The notes below the pieces were generated by a model, which was given only the letters and a program-made list of their open reading frames with translations, was not told the DNA's origin and did no database searches. Shown here in pieces: positions 1 through 9,677 of a stretch of 64,000 bases of DNA. The stretch spans positions 150,835 to 214,834 of the forward strand of contig QFXH01000004.1 in NCBI GenBank assembly GCA_003402345.1, given 5' to 3'. Source of the stretch: Candidatus Nitrotoga sp. MKT. GTDB taxonomy: Bacteria > Pseudomonadota > Gammaproteobacteria > Burkholderiales > Gallionellaceae. A program made the translations under genes and the position numbers. Positions within the stretch are counted from its first letter, which is position 1. Every line of letters begins with the position of its first letter.

Positions 1-362
1 TTAAGAATCAGGGCGAGCTGGGCCACGTTTTGCAGATAAAACGTGTTACGTGTGTGATTCTCGGGAATCAGTAGGACTCCGCGGGCTTCCGGACAAATTT
101 TTTCAATTGCACTTTGTGCAGCTTGCACACACAGCGGCAAAAAATCTGGATTAAGGTTATTAAAGCCGCCCGGGAACAAATTAGTATCCACCGGTGCCAA
201 CTTAAAACCACTGTTGCGCAAATCCACCGAGGTGTAAAACGGAATGGTGCGCTCCGCCCATTGCGAGCGAAACCAGTGTTCGATAGTGGGTTGTGCGTCG
301 AGCATACGCCGCTCAAGATCAAGCAGTGGACCATTCAGGGCAGTAGTAAGATGTGGGATCAT
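1..362 (-). CDS. gshA: Glutamate-cysteine ligase, N-terminal part (runs off the window)
   Basis: Reading the minus strand from an ATG at 360-362 gives about 120 residues with no stop before the window edge, so only the N-terminus is present. The motifs DLRNSGFKLAPVDTNLFPGG and IPENHTRNTFYLQN are typical of the proteobacterial-type glutamate-cysteine ligase (TIGR02049-like family, about 430 residues). This cytosolic enzyme joins glutamate and cysteine in the first step of glutathione synthesis. The gene diverges from ybiT, with about 120 bp between the two starts, which should hold both promoters; I could not pick a convincing -35/-10 pair there. Family assignment comes from remembered conserved blocks and is quite secure. 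The missing C-terminus cannot be assessed. Confidence 0.88.
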   Translation of the reverse strand, partial: MIPHLTTALNGPLLDLERRMLDAQPTIEHWFRSQWAERTIPFYTSVDLRNSGFKLAPVDTNLFPGGFNNLNPDFLPLCVQAAQSAIEKICPEARGVLLIPENHTRNTFYLQNVAQLALIL

Positions 363-481
363 AGTGTCTTGATATGTGAACCATTAAGAAAAAATACAAA
401 GCGGGCATTGTAGCCCAGCCGCCCTGACCGGTGTAAGCCGCACACGTGATAGAATGCGCGCCTTAATTTTTAGAGTATGCC

Positions 482-2080
482 ATGTTATCTACCGCTAATA
501 TCACTATGCAATTCAGCGCCAAGCCGCTATTCGAAAACGTTTCCGTAAAATTTGGCGATGGTAATCGCTATGGCTTGATCGGCGCAAATGGCTGCGGCAA
601 ATCCACCTTCATGAAAATTTTGGGCGGGGATCTGGCGCAAACTTCCGGTAATGTAATGCTGGACAAAGGCGAACGCCTTGGCAAGCTGCGCCAGGACCAA
701 TTCGCCTTTGAGGACAATACCGTATCACAGGTAGTAATGATGGGGCACGCCGAAATGTGGGAAGTCATGGTGGAGCGCGATGCAATCTATGCCAACCCGG
801 ATGCCAGCGAAGAAGATTACATGCACGCCGCCAACCTTGAGGCGAAATTCGCCGAATTCGATGGCTACACTGCCGAAGCGCGCGCGGGCGAATTATTGAA
901 CGGTGTGGGAATACCGCAAGAACTGCACAATGGGCCTATGCGTGCGATAGCACCGGGTTTTAAATTGCGTGTGCTACTAGCCCAAGCGCTGTTCGCTGAT
1001 CCTGAAATTTTGTTGCTGGACGAACCGACCAACAACCTCGACATCAACACCATACGGTGGCTGGAAGACTTACTGAACAGCCGCAAAAGCACCATGGTAA
1101 TCATCTCGCATGATCGCCACTTCCTGAATAGCGTATGTACCCATATGTCCGATCTGGACTACGGAAAAATCACCACTTTCCCCGGCAATTATGACAATTA
1201 CATGCTCGCCTCTTTAACCGTACGTACACAACTTGCCACCGACAACGCCCGCGCCAAAGAAAAAGTAGCTGAACTCAAAGCTTTCGTGGCTCGCTTTTCA
1301 GCGAATGCATCAAAGTCAACCCAGGCGCAATCCCGGGCGAAACAAATCGACAAAATCAAAATTGAAGACATTAAACCATCTAGCCGCCAGTATCCCTTCA
1401 TCCGCTTTGAATATGATGAGCGCGAGAAGCTGCATCGCGTTGCAGTAGAGGTGCAACACATGAGCAAGGGTTTTGACCGCCCGCTATTTTCTAATTTAAA
1501 TTTCCGTATTGAGGCCGGTGAGCGCGTCGCCATCATCGGCCCCAACGGTATTGGTAAAACAACCTTACTACGCTGCCTGGCGGGCGATCTTGAAGTAGAT
1601 AACGGCACCATTAAATGGACAGACAAGGCCAACGTCGGGTACTTCGCTCAAGATCACGCGCATGACTTCGCCAAAGATATCGTCCTTACCGATTGGATGA
1701 CCTATTGGAGACGCGAGGGAGATGACGACCAAAAGGTACGCAGCGTTCTCGGCCGTTTGCTGTTTTCCGGCGACGATGTCAAAAAAAGCGTAAAAGTTTT
1801 ATCCGGTGGCGAGAAGGGACGCATGATGTTCGGCAAACTCATGCTGCAAAGACCCAACGTATTGTTGATGGACGAGCCAACCAACCACCTTGACATGGAA
1901 TCCATCGAGTCGCTTAACACCGCGCTGACTGAATACAAAGGCACGCTGATATTTGTCAGTCATGACCGCGAATTTGTAACTTCACTCGCTACGCGCATTA
2001 TCGAAATCACCCCGCAAGGTGTATCCGATTATCATGGTACATATGAAGAATATCTGCGTGATCAGGGCGTGACAACATGA
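482..2080 (+). CDS. ybiT: ABC-F family ATPase, YbiT type
   Basis: A 532-residue soluble protein with two ABC ATPase cassettes and no membrane segments. Walker A motifs are GANGCGKST (near residue 35) and GPNGIGKTT (near 352). There are two [22 protein letters not shown]alker B blocks, and a linker rich in charged residues follows the first cassette. Length and sequence follow E. coli YbiT (530 residues) along the whole protein, including the [11 protein letters not shown] start and the C-terminal YEEYLR. ABC-F proteins act on ribosomes rather than in transport; YbiT itself is believed to help stalled translation, but its precise role is not settled. Monocistronic, diverging from gshA. Confidence 0.93.
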   Translation: MLSTANITMQFSAKPLFENVSVKFGDGNRYGLIGANGCGKSTFMKILGGDLAQTSGNVMLDKGERLGKLRQDQFAFEDNTVSQVVMMGHAEMWEVMVERDAIYANPDASEEDYMHAANLEAKFAEFDGYTAEARAGELLNGVGIPQELHNGPMRAIAPGFKLRVLLAQALFADPEILLLDEPTNNLDINTIRWLEDLLNSRKSTMVIISHDRHFLNSVCTHMSDLDYGKITTFPGNYDNYMLASLTVRTQLATDNARAKEKVAELKAFVARFSANASKSTQAQSRAKQIDKIKIEDIKPSSRQYPFIRFEYDEREKLHRVAVEVQHMSKGFDRPLFSNLNFRIEAGERVAIIGPNGIGKTTLLRCLAGDLEVDNGTIKWTDKANVGYFAQDHAHDFAKDIVLTDWMTYWRREGDDDQKVRSVLGRLLFSGDDVKKSVKVLSGGEKGRMMFGKLMLQRPNVLLMDEPTNHLDMESIESLNTALTEYKGTLIFVSHDREFVTSLATRIIEITPQGVSDYHGTYEEYLRDQGVTT

Positions 2081-2117
2081 ACCCACCCGTAGCCTTACAC
2101 TGCCATGTCCTGCCAGA

Positions 2118-2177
2118 ATGAGCAAACAACTTAAACCAATGCCAGAATTTTCCAATGCGGCGGAAGAGCAAGCTTTT
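2118..2177 (+). pseudogene. BrnA-like antitoxin, N-terminal remnant
   Basis: About 20 residues beginning MSKQLKPMPEFSNAAEEQAF match the start of BrnA/CopG-type antitoxins, whose usual opening is a PEF...EEExxFW motif. The similarity stops at AF, where the family would continue with W and a DSTDY-like block. The frame then runs straight into a HigA-like start. No BrnT toxin is present upstream. Only the first quarter of the gene survives. The family call rests on a short match and is moderate. Confidence 0.5.
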
Positions 2178-2204
2178 TGTGGACTATCACTAAAGGAAAA
2201 TGCT

Positions 2205-2282
2205 ATGACTCAAAAATTACTTGATCCTATTCCGCCCGGCAAGATTTTGCTGGAAAAATTCATGAAGCCCATGGGCGTCAGC
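2205..2282 (+). pseudogene. HigA-like antitoxin, N-terminal remnant
   Basis: An ATG at 2205, preceded by an AAGGAAAA ribosome-binding site, opens with MTQKLLDPIPPGKILLEKFM, the usual N-terminus of HigA/VapI-type Xre antitoxins. After MKPMGVS the HigA helix-turn-helix is missing and the sequence becomes the complement of a RelB-like gene read from the other strand. The same frame also contains the preceding BrnA remnant, giving a nominal 96-residue chimeric frame (2118-2408) that is very unlikely to be a working protein. Confidence 0.6.
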
Positions 2283-2392
2283 ATGATGCGGCAAGCATCC
2301 GAAATAGTTAGACCCATCGCCGCCAGCACGACGGTAGCCTCTTCTTTGATATGCTCGTCAATACGCGCACGGACAACGGTGTTAGCAGCCAT
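2210..2392 (-). pseudogene. RelB/DinJ-like antitoxin, truncated, with RHH N-terminus kept
   Basis: The first ~40 residues, starting MAANTVVRARIDEHIKEEAT and reaching SDACRIMLT, are the ribbon-helix-helix DNA-binding half of a RelB/DinJ antitoxin. After RIMLT the frame enters the antisense of the neighbouring HigA remnant and ends after 60 residues, so the toxin-binding half is lost and no relE follows. A 17-bp-armed palindrome lies 10 bp upstream of the start, as expected for an autoregulatory operator. The fragment could therefore still be a small DNA-binding protein; that is inference. Confidence 0.6.
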
Positions 2393-2402
2393 ATCTCAAT
2401 CC

Positions 2403-2437
2403 TTATAAGTTGAGCCACAATGTGGCTCAACTTATAA
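2403..2437. promoter_or_regulatory. Perfect palindrome, probable operator of the truncated relB-like gene
   Basis: TTATAAGTTGAGCCACA is followed by one base and then its exact reverse complement, a 35-bp perfect palindrome. It sits directly upstream of the RelB-like start (2392, minus strand). RelB/DinJ ribbon-helix-helix dimers bind palindromes at this position, so an operator is the simplest reading. A transcription terminator is less likely because no T tract follows on either strand. Confidence 0.5.
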
Positions 2438-2738
2438 CCGCCATCAACTACATTCAAGACCCGCAGTCTGGCCGCGCCAGTCTGTGACAAGACTTTTCAC
2501 AAGAGCATCGCGGTTATGGCTTTATTCATTTAAATTCTGAGAGGCAGTTCCCGACACACCCTATCATTTTCCAGTATCTATTTTCCGGCAGATATTTAGC
2601 AATCGTGACTTGCCAACATCGTGATCTGCCGATCCCGACACGTTGCAGACCTTCAATTTTACCGATAGCAAGAATTCAGGAATCGAGGAATATTTGTTGG
2701 GTGTCAGCATCTCGAATCGGATTAATTAATTCGGATAG
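2438..2738. other. Gene-free stretch
   Basis: No credible coding frame or RNA gene seen. It separates the antitoxin remnants from the Abi_C gene. Confidence 0.5.
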
Positions 2739-3659
2739 TTACAGTGCTTCCTCCACCAACAATAGAATTGCCGATGCAGTAGTATTGATTGCGAATTGCG
2801 CAATGTGCTGCGGCACTTGTTTAGCGATTGTGCCTGCTCCATGCGCCGTACTTAATCGGTTCCGAAGCGTGGCTACAAGTATCAGCGGTTGTGTAAAGAA
2901 TGTATCTAGTTGCGTCTGCGTAATAATTTTATTAAGTAATGTAGACGCGTTGTCAGTCTGTAGGTACGACCATTTTTTCTTGTCGCAAATGACCTTCATT
3001 ACACTCTCAAAGGCGCTTCCGCATTTCGTAAGGCAGTCGCCGAAATCCTTCTTGCGGTAATCCTGTAACGCCTCCAGAAATTCATTATTTGCAGAGGAGA
3101 ATGCAGGGTTGGTAAGTAAGTGCAACGCCGGAGCAATTGCCTCTGAATGTATGAGACGGTTCTCTCGCAATACTACTTTAGGGTAGACCCCAACCACTCT
3201 AAAGGTAGTCGGGTGGCCATAATATTCGCGTTGTTCCTCAACTTCGACATACTCTGTGAGGAAATATGGAATGTTGTCGACGTCAAAGAACGAATTTATT
3301 TGGCCAACAAATTCACTCTTTGAATCTACACGCCAGAACGCATCGACTTTAAAAATGTACTCAACGAAATCCAGAAAATGATCTGATTCGCATGACTCCA
3401 AAAAATGAAGAACATCTTCAATGTTATTAGAGGATCTAAACTCAGGAGATAGAATTGTAGTCCCATGAAGATACGTTAGTTTCTGATGGACTTGTTCCCA
3501 GAAATCCGAAATGTATCCTGTTGGCCCAATAACATCGCGGCACAACAGTACGATACGGTTGCGAAAACTAATAGTTATAGGCTGTGGCACATTTTGTGAA
3601 GCTACCTTCCGCTTGGAAAAAACGTCGAAGATGGATTTCAGGAAATGCATATTCTTCAT
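2739..3659 (-). CDS. Abi_C-domain protein (STM4504/CBY_0614-like), possible defence protein
   Basis: A 306-residue soluble protein. The C-terminal ~100 residues, with the SAFESVMKVICDKKKW, LLNKII and RNRLSTAHGAG blocks and a closing helix of Ala/Ile/Leu, match the Abi_C (abortive infection C-terminus) domain. The N-terminus, with DVFSKRK and FRNRIVLLCRDVIG, resembles the STM4504/CBY_0614 family. Abi_C domains occur in abortive phage-infection proteins, but the biochemical activity is unknown. The gene stands alone between antitoxin debris and a restriction-enzyme remnant, with no partner gene. It is uninterrupted and may be functional. The defence role is inferred from domain and context only. 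Confidence 0.6.
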   Translation of the reverse strand: MKNMHFLKSIFDVFSKRKVASQNVPQPITISFRNRIVLLCRDVIGPTGYISDFWEQVHQKLTYLHGTTILSPEFRSSNNIEDVLHFLESCESDHFLDFVEYIFKVDAFWRVDSKSEFVGQINSFFDVDNIPYFLTEYVEVEEQREYYGHPTTFRVVGVYPKVVLRENRLIHSEAIAPALHLLTNPAFSSANNEFLEALQDYRKKDFGDCLTKCGSAFESVMKVICDKKKWSYLQTDNASTLLNKIITQTQLDTFFTQPLILVATLRNRLSTAHGAGTIAKQVPQHIAQFAINTTASAILLLVEEAL

Positions 3660-3768
3660 TAGCCTTTTAATCTGATTTAGTTGGCAAGGTCTGCAATTGG
3701 CACGATTCAGTTGCTTGCGAAGCGCCGGTTTCTGTCAGCTCAAAAAATGGCGCATATTTTACAGGTTA

Positions 3769-4377
3769 CTACTGCAACGGCCACTTGCCTATCGCGTCAT
3801 CAATCGCGGCCTGTAGCTCGATAGTGCGCGCCAGTGCAGCGACTATGCCGCGATAGTGGGTCAGGTCGTCGTAGGAAAGCTGCCGCCCCTTGCGGTCTTT
3901 CAGCCACTTCTGGCAAACCTGATAGCCGCCGATATGATAGCCCCACACTTCCGGCGGTACTTTGTCGAAGTATTGCGTCTGGTTGACCCACACGCGCCCC
4001 GGCACATCGTTTGCCGGTTCGGAATAACGCACTGCATCCACCGTGTTATCCCCTGCCTCTGGATAACGGGTTTCCAATTTTGGAAGATGCTCCATCAAGT
4101 GCAACGCCACCAGTTCCTTGCCCAATGCGCACAGGCTATGGAACAGCGCCACATCGCGCGTCAGAGGCAAGCGCGGGAAATCTATTGTCAGAAACTCGGC
4201 ATAGCGGCTGCGGTAGGTCGGCGAATGGAACACAGCGTAGATGTAGATATAGTGAAACACATCTTCTGGCCCGTAGGTCTCACGCAAATCGCCGCAGCCA
4301 TCCGGCACAAAATCCAGTTGCAACCGCGCGGAAAGATCGGCAACGAATTCCGGTGCGAGATTGGGGCAAGCTACTAC
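3769..4377 (-). pseudogene. Type ISP restriction-modification enzyme, C-terminal remnant
   Basis: About 200 residues are open from a TAG at 4378-4380 down to the stop at 3769. They include TYGPEDVFHYIY, YRSRYAEFLTIDFPRLPLT, WGYHIGGYQVCQKWLKDR and LSYDDLTHYRGIV, all characteristic of the C-terminal specificity end of type ISP (single-chain helicase-methylase-nuclease) enzymes, which are normally over 1,000 residues. No helicase or methylase motif is found upstream. HYIYIYAVFH seems to carry two extra residues relative to the usual HYIYAVFH. A nonfunctional 3' leftover. Confidence 0.7.
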
Positions 4378-4439
4378 CTACTCTGCCCTTTCGTCGAATA
4401 GATCAGTCTTAGCGGCACGAAGATAGGGCAACTTATAGC

Positions 4440-4997
4440 TTACCCAGGAATATCGCTACTTTGACTACTTACCCTAAGTAATATCCAAACTGCGCCGCTA
4501 CCACCCGCATTTTGCGGTGCTTCGCAAAATGCCAGCACTTCGGAATATTGAGATAGCCAATGGCGCACACGGCTTTTCAGTACGCCTTCCTTGCCACCTG
4601 CTTGCCATCCTTTGCCGTGTATCACGCATACAAAGCGCAGGTTATGCGCTATCGCATCGCGCAAGAATTCAAGCAACAACTTGCGTGCCACATCACTTTG
4701 GAAACCGTGTAAATCCAAGGTGTCCTGCATCGGCCATCGCCCACGCCGCAACTTGCGCAGGGTTGTGCGCGATATACCGGAACGCAGAAATTCGGTTGGA
4801 ATGTCATCCCCGGTATCATTGTCGGACAATGTATCCTCAATTAAGGGAATGGAAATTGCAGTATTACGTGACGGTGCGCGACGCAGTGGTTGAGACAAGG
4901 GAATACGGTTGGATGGCGGCAACGGAATAACGCCATCCAGCGCCTGCTGGAATAGCTCAGAATTCACCGGTACTGGCTGGCCATCCTTTTTTTTCAT
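4440..4997 (-). CDS. Smr-domain protein (SmrA/YfcN type)
   Basis: A 185-residue protein with a disordered N-terminal ~95 residues and a C-terminal Smr domain. The domain shows LDLHG (near 100), VIHGKGWQAGGKEGVLKS (near 127) and LAFCEAPQNAGGSGAVWILL (near 158). Smr domains are nicking endonuclease or RNase modules related to the MutS2 tail; stand-alone bacterial versions have poorly defined roles in DNA or RNA processing. It lies 7 bp downstream of trxB on the same strand and is probably cotranscribed. The start is the ATG at 4997, giving MKKKDGQP. Confidence 0.85.
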   Translation of the reverse strand: MKKKDGQPVPVNSELFQQALDGVIPLPPSNRIPLSQPLRRAPSRNTAISIPLIEDTLSDNDTGDDIPTEFLRSGISRTTLRKLRRGRWPMQDTLDLHGFQSDVARKLLLEFLRDAIAHNLRFVCVIHGKGWQAGGKEGVLKSRVRHWLSQYSEVLAFCEAPQNAGGSGAVWILLRVSSQSSDIPG

Positions 4998-5004
4998 TGC
5001 CCCT

Positions 5005-6354
<1,350 letters not shown>

Positions 6355-7308
6355 ATGATGACTTGGCTATTTTCCGCTCTGCTACTGTTTTTTACTTCAA
6401 GTGTGGGCGCAATAGAACTACCAGGCATACCGGAATTCATTGACGAAATGGTAATCGAACATCAGTTCGAACGTGACGAACTGGAGCAGGTATTTCAACA
6501 CGTGCAACATCGTCCAGCGGTCATCAATCTTATTTCCGCGCCAGCCACGATTAAACCTTGGCCACAATATCGTGCCGCTTTTACCAATAATAAGCACATA
6601 AACGATGGACTAAAATTTTGGAAAAACCATATAAATGCGCTGCAACGTGCAGAAAAAGAATACGGTATACCGCAGGAGATAATCGTCGCCGTCATTGGTG
6701 TGGAAACCAATTATGGCCGCAACACAGGTAAGTTCAACATATTGGACACACTTACTACCTTGGCCTTCGACTATCCGCGTCGTGCCGACTTTTTCCGTAA
6801 CGAATTGAAGGAATACTTGCTACTGGCTCGCGAACAAAAATTCGGACCATTCAAAATACACGGCTCCTATGCAGGCGCATTGGGCATCCCACAATTTATG
6901 CCGAGCAGTTACCGAAAACATGCGGTGGATTTTAACAATGATGGAGAAATCAACCTATTTAATGACCCGGAGGACGCCATTGGTAGCGTAGCAAATTACT
7001 TGAAACAATATGGCTGGCAGAGTGGCGAACCCGTGGCGGTTCGTGTCAAATTAAACAAAAAGGCTGAACTAAGTGTCAAAGAAACGCACAGTATGGCGAC
7101 TTGGGCAGAGATGGGCATTATTCCAGTTACACAAACCGCAGACCTTAAATCTGCGTGGCTACTCGATTTTACCGTATCCGAGGGCAAGGAATTTTGGCTG
7201 GCATTCAAAAATTTCCAAGTCATTATGCTTTACAACAACAATGTTTTCTACGCTATGTCAGTTTACCAACTTGCCGATGCCCTCCACAATGCACGAACCC
7301 TAAATTAA
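6355..7308 (+). CDS. mltB: Membrane-bound lytic murein transglycosylase B (MltB-like)
   Basis: A 317-residue protein beginning with a signal peptide (MMTWLFSALLLFFTSSVGA). No lipobox cysteine is evident, unlike E. coli MltB, so it may be a soluble periplasmic (Slt-like) form. The GH103 core contains GVETNYGRNTGKF with catalytic Glu near residue 117, HGSYAGALGIPQFMPSSY and DFNNDGEINL. It cleaves the MurNAc-GlcNAc bond of peptidoglycan to leave 1,6-anhydro ends. The gene appears monocistronic and precedes the two-component operon by 246 bp. Confidence 0.9.
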   Translation: MMTWLFSALLLFFTSSVGAIELPGIPEFIDEMVIEHQFERDELEQVFQHVQHRPAVINLISAPATIKPWPQYRAAFTNNKHINDGLKFWKNHINALQRAEKEYGIPQEIIVAVIGVETNYGRNTGKFNILDTLTTLAFDYPRRADFFRNELKEYLLLAREQKFGPFKIHGSYAGALGIPQFMPSSYRKHAVDFNNDGEINLFNDPEDAIGSVANYLKQYGWQSGEPVAVRVKLNKKAELSVKETHSMATWAEMGIIPVTQTADLKSAWLLDFTVSEGKEFWLAFKNFQVIMLYNNNVFYAMSVYQLADALHNARTLN

Positions 7309-7554
7309 ACCGATCCAAATAGTTATTGCGACTCAATACAATTTAAGGCTAAAGTAGCCCATTGTTTTTCTCAAAACCGTATATAAATACAGAACATTTT
7401 AAGGTTGGCTCTTTCTTGATTTGCACGAAGGAATGGCAGGAATAACGGAGCTGGAAAATAAATTACCCAAAATTTAATGCACTAACCATTGCTCTAGCCA
7501 AAATTTCAACCATACGTATATCGTCATAGTTATTTTACTGATACCCAATAAATA

Positions 7555-9138
7555 ATGGTTTTTTTCATAACCTCTGAAACCACAGGAACGGAGGGTGGGC
7601 TTGCTGCCAACGCCTTAGGACGATTTCGGCACAACCCAAAATCTTTCCTAAAGCTGATTCTGCTCGGGTTTACGCTTGTTGGTCTGCCGCTCATTGTTGC
7701 GCTTATTAATAGTGCGGTGTCTATCAACCGTCTGGCAGACCAAAGTCGTAAAGCCGTTTACCAGGCAGTGCAAATCACGCTTGCCAGCCATACGTTAACT
7801 AATGAAATTAATATAATGGAACGGAGTGTGCGGCAGACACTTATTCTGGGTGATGAATCTTTACTTGAGGGATATTTTCAAGCACACAAGAAATTCGGAA
7901 AAACAGCCACAGACCTTTTCCAACTGTCATCACGCACTGAGCAAAAACAGATGCTGGAACAGCTTCTGTCACTGGAAAATGCGACTTTTCAGAAAGTATC
8001 GGCTGCGAGCCAAGCTCCAGAAAAATTACGCGAACTGGTTAAAAGTTTTGCGCCACTGCTGGATTCCGCGCGCAGTTTTTCTGCTTTCGGTTATGCATTA
8101 ATCGAACTAGAAGTGGATGAAATGCAGAATATGGCGGAGCATGCGCACACCGTTATGGTTTGGGAGTTGTTCGCTTTAATCCCATTCGCGATATTGCTGG
8201 CACTTGGATTCTCCGTGCTGATTACACGTCCAATTCGTCAAATTGATGAAGCTATCCGTAACATGGGGCAGGGTGAATTATCAAAAACAGTACGTGTCGA
8301 TGGCCCACAGGATTTAATGTACCTTGGCGAACGCCTTGATTGGATGCGTCGGCGCTTGCTTAAACTGGAAGAACAAAAAACCAAATTTCTTCGACACGTT
8401 TCCCACGAACTCAAAACCCCCCTCACATCAATGCGCGAAGGCGCTGATTTACTTGCGGAAGGCATAGTTGGAGAACTAACCGTAAAACAACAACAGATCG
8501 CAAATATTCTCCATAACAACAGCATACAACTGCAAAAACGCATCGAAGATTTATTAAATTACAGCGCATTGCAGACCGAGAAATCTGCACTTATGAAACA
8601 TCAAGCGAACTTAGCGGGCATTTTAAGTATCGTATTACAAGATCAAAACCTCGCCATTATGAATAAAAACCTGAAAATCGATCTAGCTTGCACGGAATTG
8701 ATGATTGATTGTGACGAACAAAAAATCAGAATCATCATTGACAACCTTTTATCAAATGCCGTGAAATATTCTCCGCCCGGCGGCCGCATCAAAATATGGA
8801 CAAACAAGGTTGACGATTCGGTACAGCTGGACATAATGGACGCTGGTCCAGGCATAGACGAAATTGACCAGGACAAAGTGTTTGAGCCCTTTTACCAGGG
8901 GCGAAGAATGTCTGAAAGCCATGTTAGAGGAACGGGATTGGGGCTGTCCATTGCGCGTGAATATGCTCTTGCCCATGGTGGCAATATTGAGCTTAAGGCA
9001 AACCGTTCTTCTGAACGGCGGAGCGATAATGAATCCACTCTCGCTAATGGTCGCAATATTGATCTAGTGCAACAAATTAAGACAGGTGCCCATTTCCGCC
9101 TTACCTTGCCCATCCATGATCCAGAAAGCTGCTCATGA
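7555..9138 (+). CDS. glrK: Sensor histidine kinase, GlrK/QseE type
   Basis: A 527-residue inner-membrane kinase. One TM segment (residues 37-58) and a second (about 202-222) flank a ~145-residue periplasmic sensor. A HAMP domain begins at TRPIRQIDEAI, and the HisKA box FLRHVSHELKTPLTSMREG carries the phosphorylated His near residue 283. The ATPase domain has DNLLSNAVKYS, DAGPGI and RGTGLGLSIAREYALAHGG. An insert of about 20 residues (SSERRSDNESTLANGRNIDL) sits near the end. Its 3' end overlaps the lipoprotein gene by 4 bp (ATGA). The layout kinase-lipoprotein-sigma54 activator matches the enterobacterial qseE-qseG-qseF (glrK-glrR) operon, where the system senses envelope or adrenergic-type cues. 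The signal here is unknown. Confidence 0.87.
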   Translation: MVFFITSETTGTEGGLAANALGRFRHNPKSFLKLILLGFTLVGLPLIVALINSAVSINRLADQSRKAVYQAVQITLASHTLTNEINIMERSVRQTLILGDESLLEGYFQAHKKFGKTATDLFQLSSRTEQKQMLEQLLSLENATFQKVSAASQAPEKLRELVKSFAPLLDSARSFSAFGYALIELEVDEMQNMAEHAHTVMVWELFALIPFAILLALGFSVLITRPIRQIDEAIRNMGQGELSKTVRVDGPQDLMYLGERLDWMRRRLLKLEEQKTKFLRHVSHELKTPLTSMREGADLLAEGIVGELTVKQQQIANILHNNSIQLQKRIEDLLNYSALQTEKSALMKHQANLAGILSIVLQDQNLAIMNKNLKIDLACTELMIDCDEQKIRIIIDNLLSNAVKYSPPGGRIKIWTNKVDDSVQLDIMDAGPGIDEIDQDKVFEPFYQGRRMSESHVRGTGLGLSIAREYALAHGGNIELKANRSSERRSDNESTLANGRNIDLVQQIKTGAHFRLTLPIHDPESCS

Positions 9139-9677
9139 GTATCATTCCAAAAAAACCATGGGTTCTTCTAACAATAATTCTGGCCACCCTAAACGCCTGT
9201 TCAGCCATACCAACGAACCCGCCACCTATAGTAATGTTGCCTCCTCAACCTCTTGTTATCACACCCAGCCAACTGGAAGTATTAATGCAATATTACGAGT
9301 CCATCCGAAAAATGTCTGCACCAGAGCTGGTTAAAGAACATGACAAAGCGAAACAAAATTTAATATTGACCAGGAGTGATACTGCTCGGGCAGAATTGGC
9401 ACTATTACTTGTATTGCCCAATACATCCTTCCGCGATACTGGCGCTGCACTTAATCTACTCAATGAGTGGTCGAAAGAAGCGAAATTATCGGCCAGCATG
9501 CGCAGCTTAAAACATTTACTGTCAACGCTGCTTGCTGAACAGCAGCGTATTAACAGCAATGTGAATGAGCTATCGCAAAAATTAAAAGAAGAGCAAAAAC
9601 ATTCTGAGATTTTAAAAAATCAAATTGATGACATCAAAAATATGGAAAAAAATCTCATACTCAGGGATAAGCCTTGA
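9135..9677 (+). CDS. Small lipoprotein between kinase and regulator (QseG-like position)
   Basis: A 180-residue protein with a signal peptide ending in LNAC, a good lipobox, which predicts an acylated outer-membrane lipoprotein. The mature part is helical and charged, with a coiled-coil C-terminus rich in Lys, Glu and Gln (residues ~125-175). Sequence similarity to QseG is not obvious by eye; the position is the main argument. It overlaps both neighbours by 4 bp (ATGA at the start, TTGA at the end), so translation is coupled in a strict three-gene operon. In enterobacteria QseG interacts with the kinase to modulate its activity; a similar role here is inferred. Confidence 0.65.
   Translation: MSIIPKKPWVLLTIILATLNACSAIPTNPPPIVMLPPQPLVITPSQLEVLMQYYESIRKMSAPELVKEHDKAKQNLILTRSDTARAELALLLVLPNTSFRDTGAALNLLNEWSKEAKLSASMRSLKHLLSTLLAEQQRINSNVNELSQKLKEEQKHSEILKNQIDDIKNMEKNLILRDKP

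Noticed and set aside
1198..1632. Long antisense frame within ybiT
   Set aside because: The sense strand is a full-length, highly conserved ABC-F gene; the antisense frame is a codon-bias artefact.
3856..4412. Overlapping plus-strand frames opposite the ISP remnant
   Set aside because: The minus strand carries clear ISP motifs; the plus frames show no family features.
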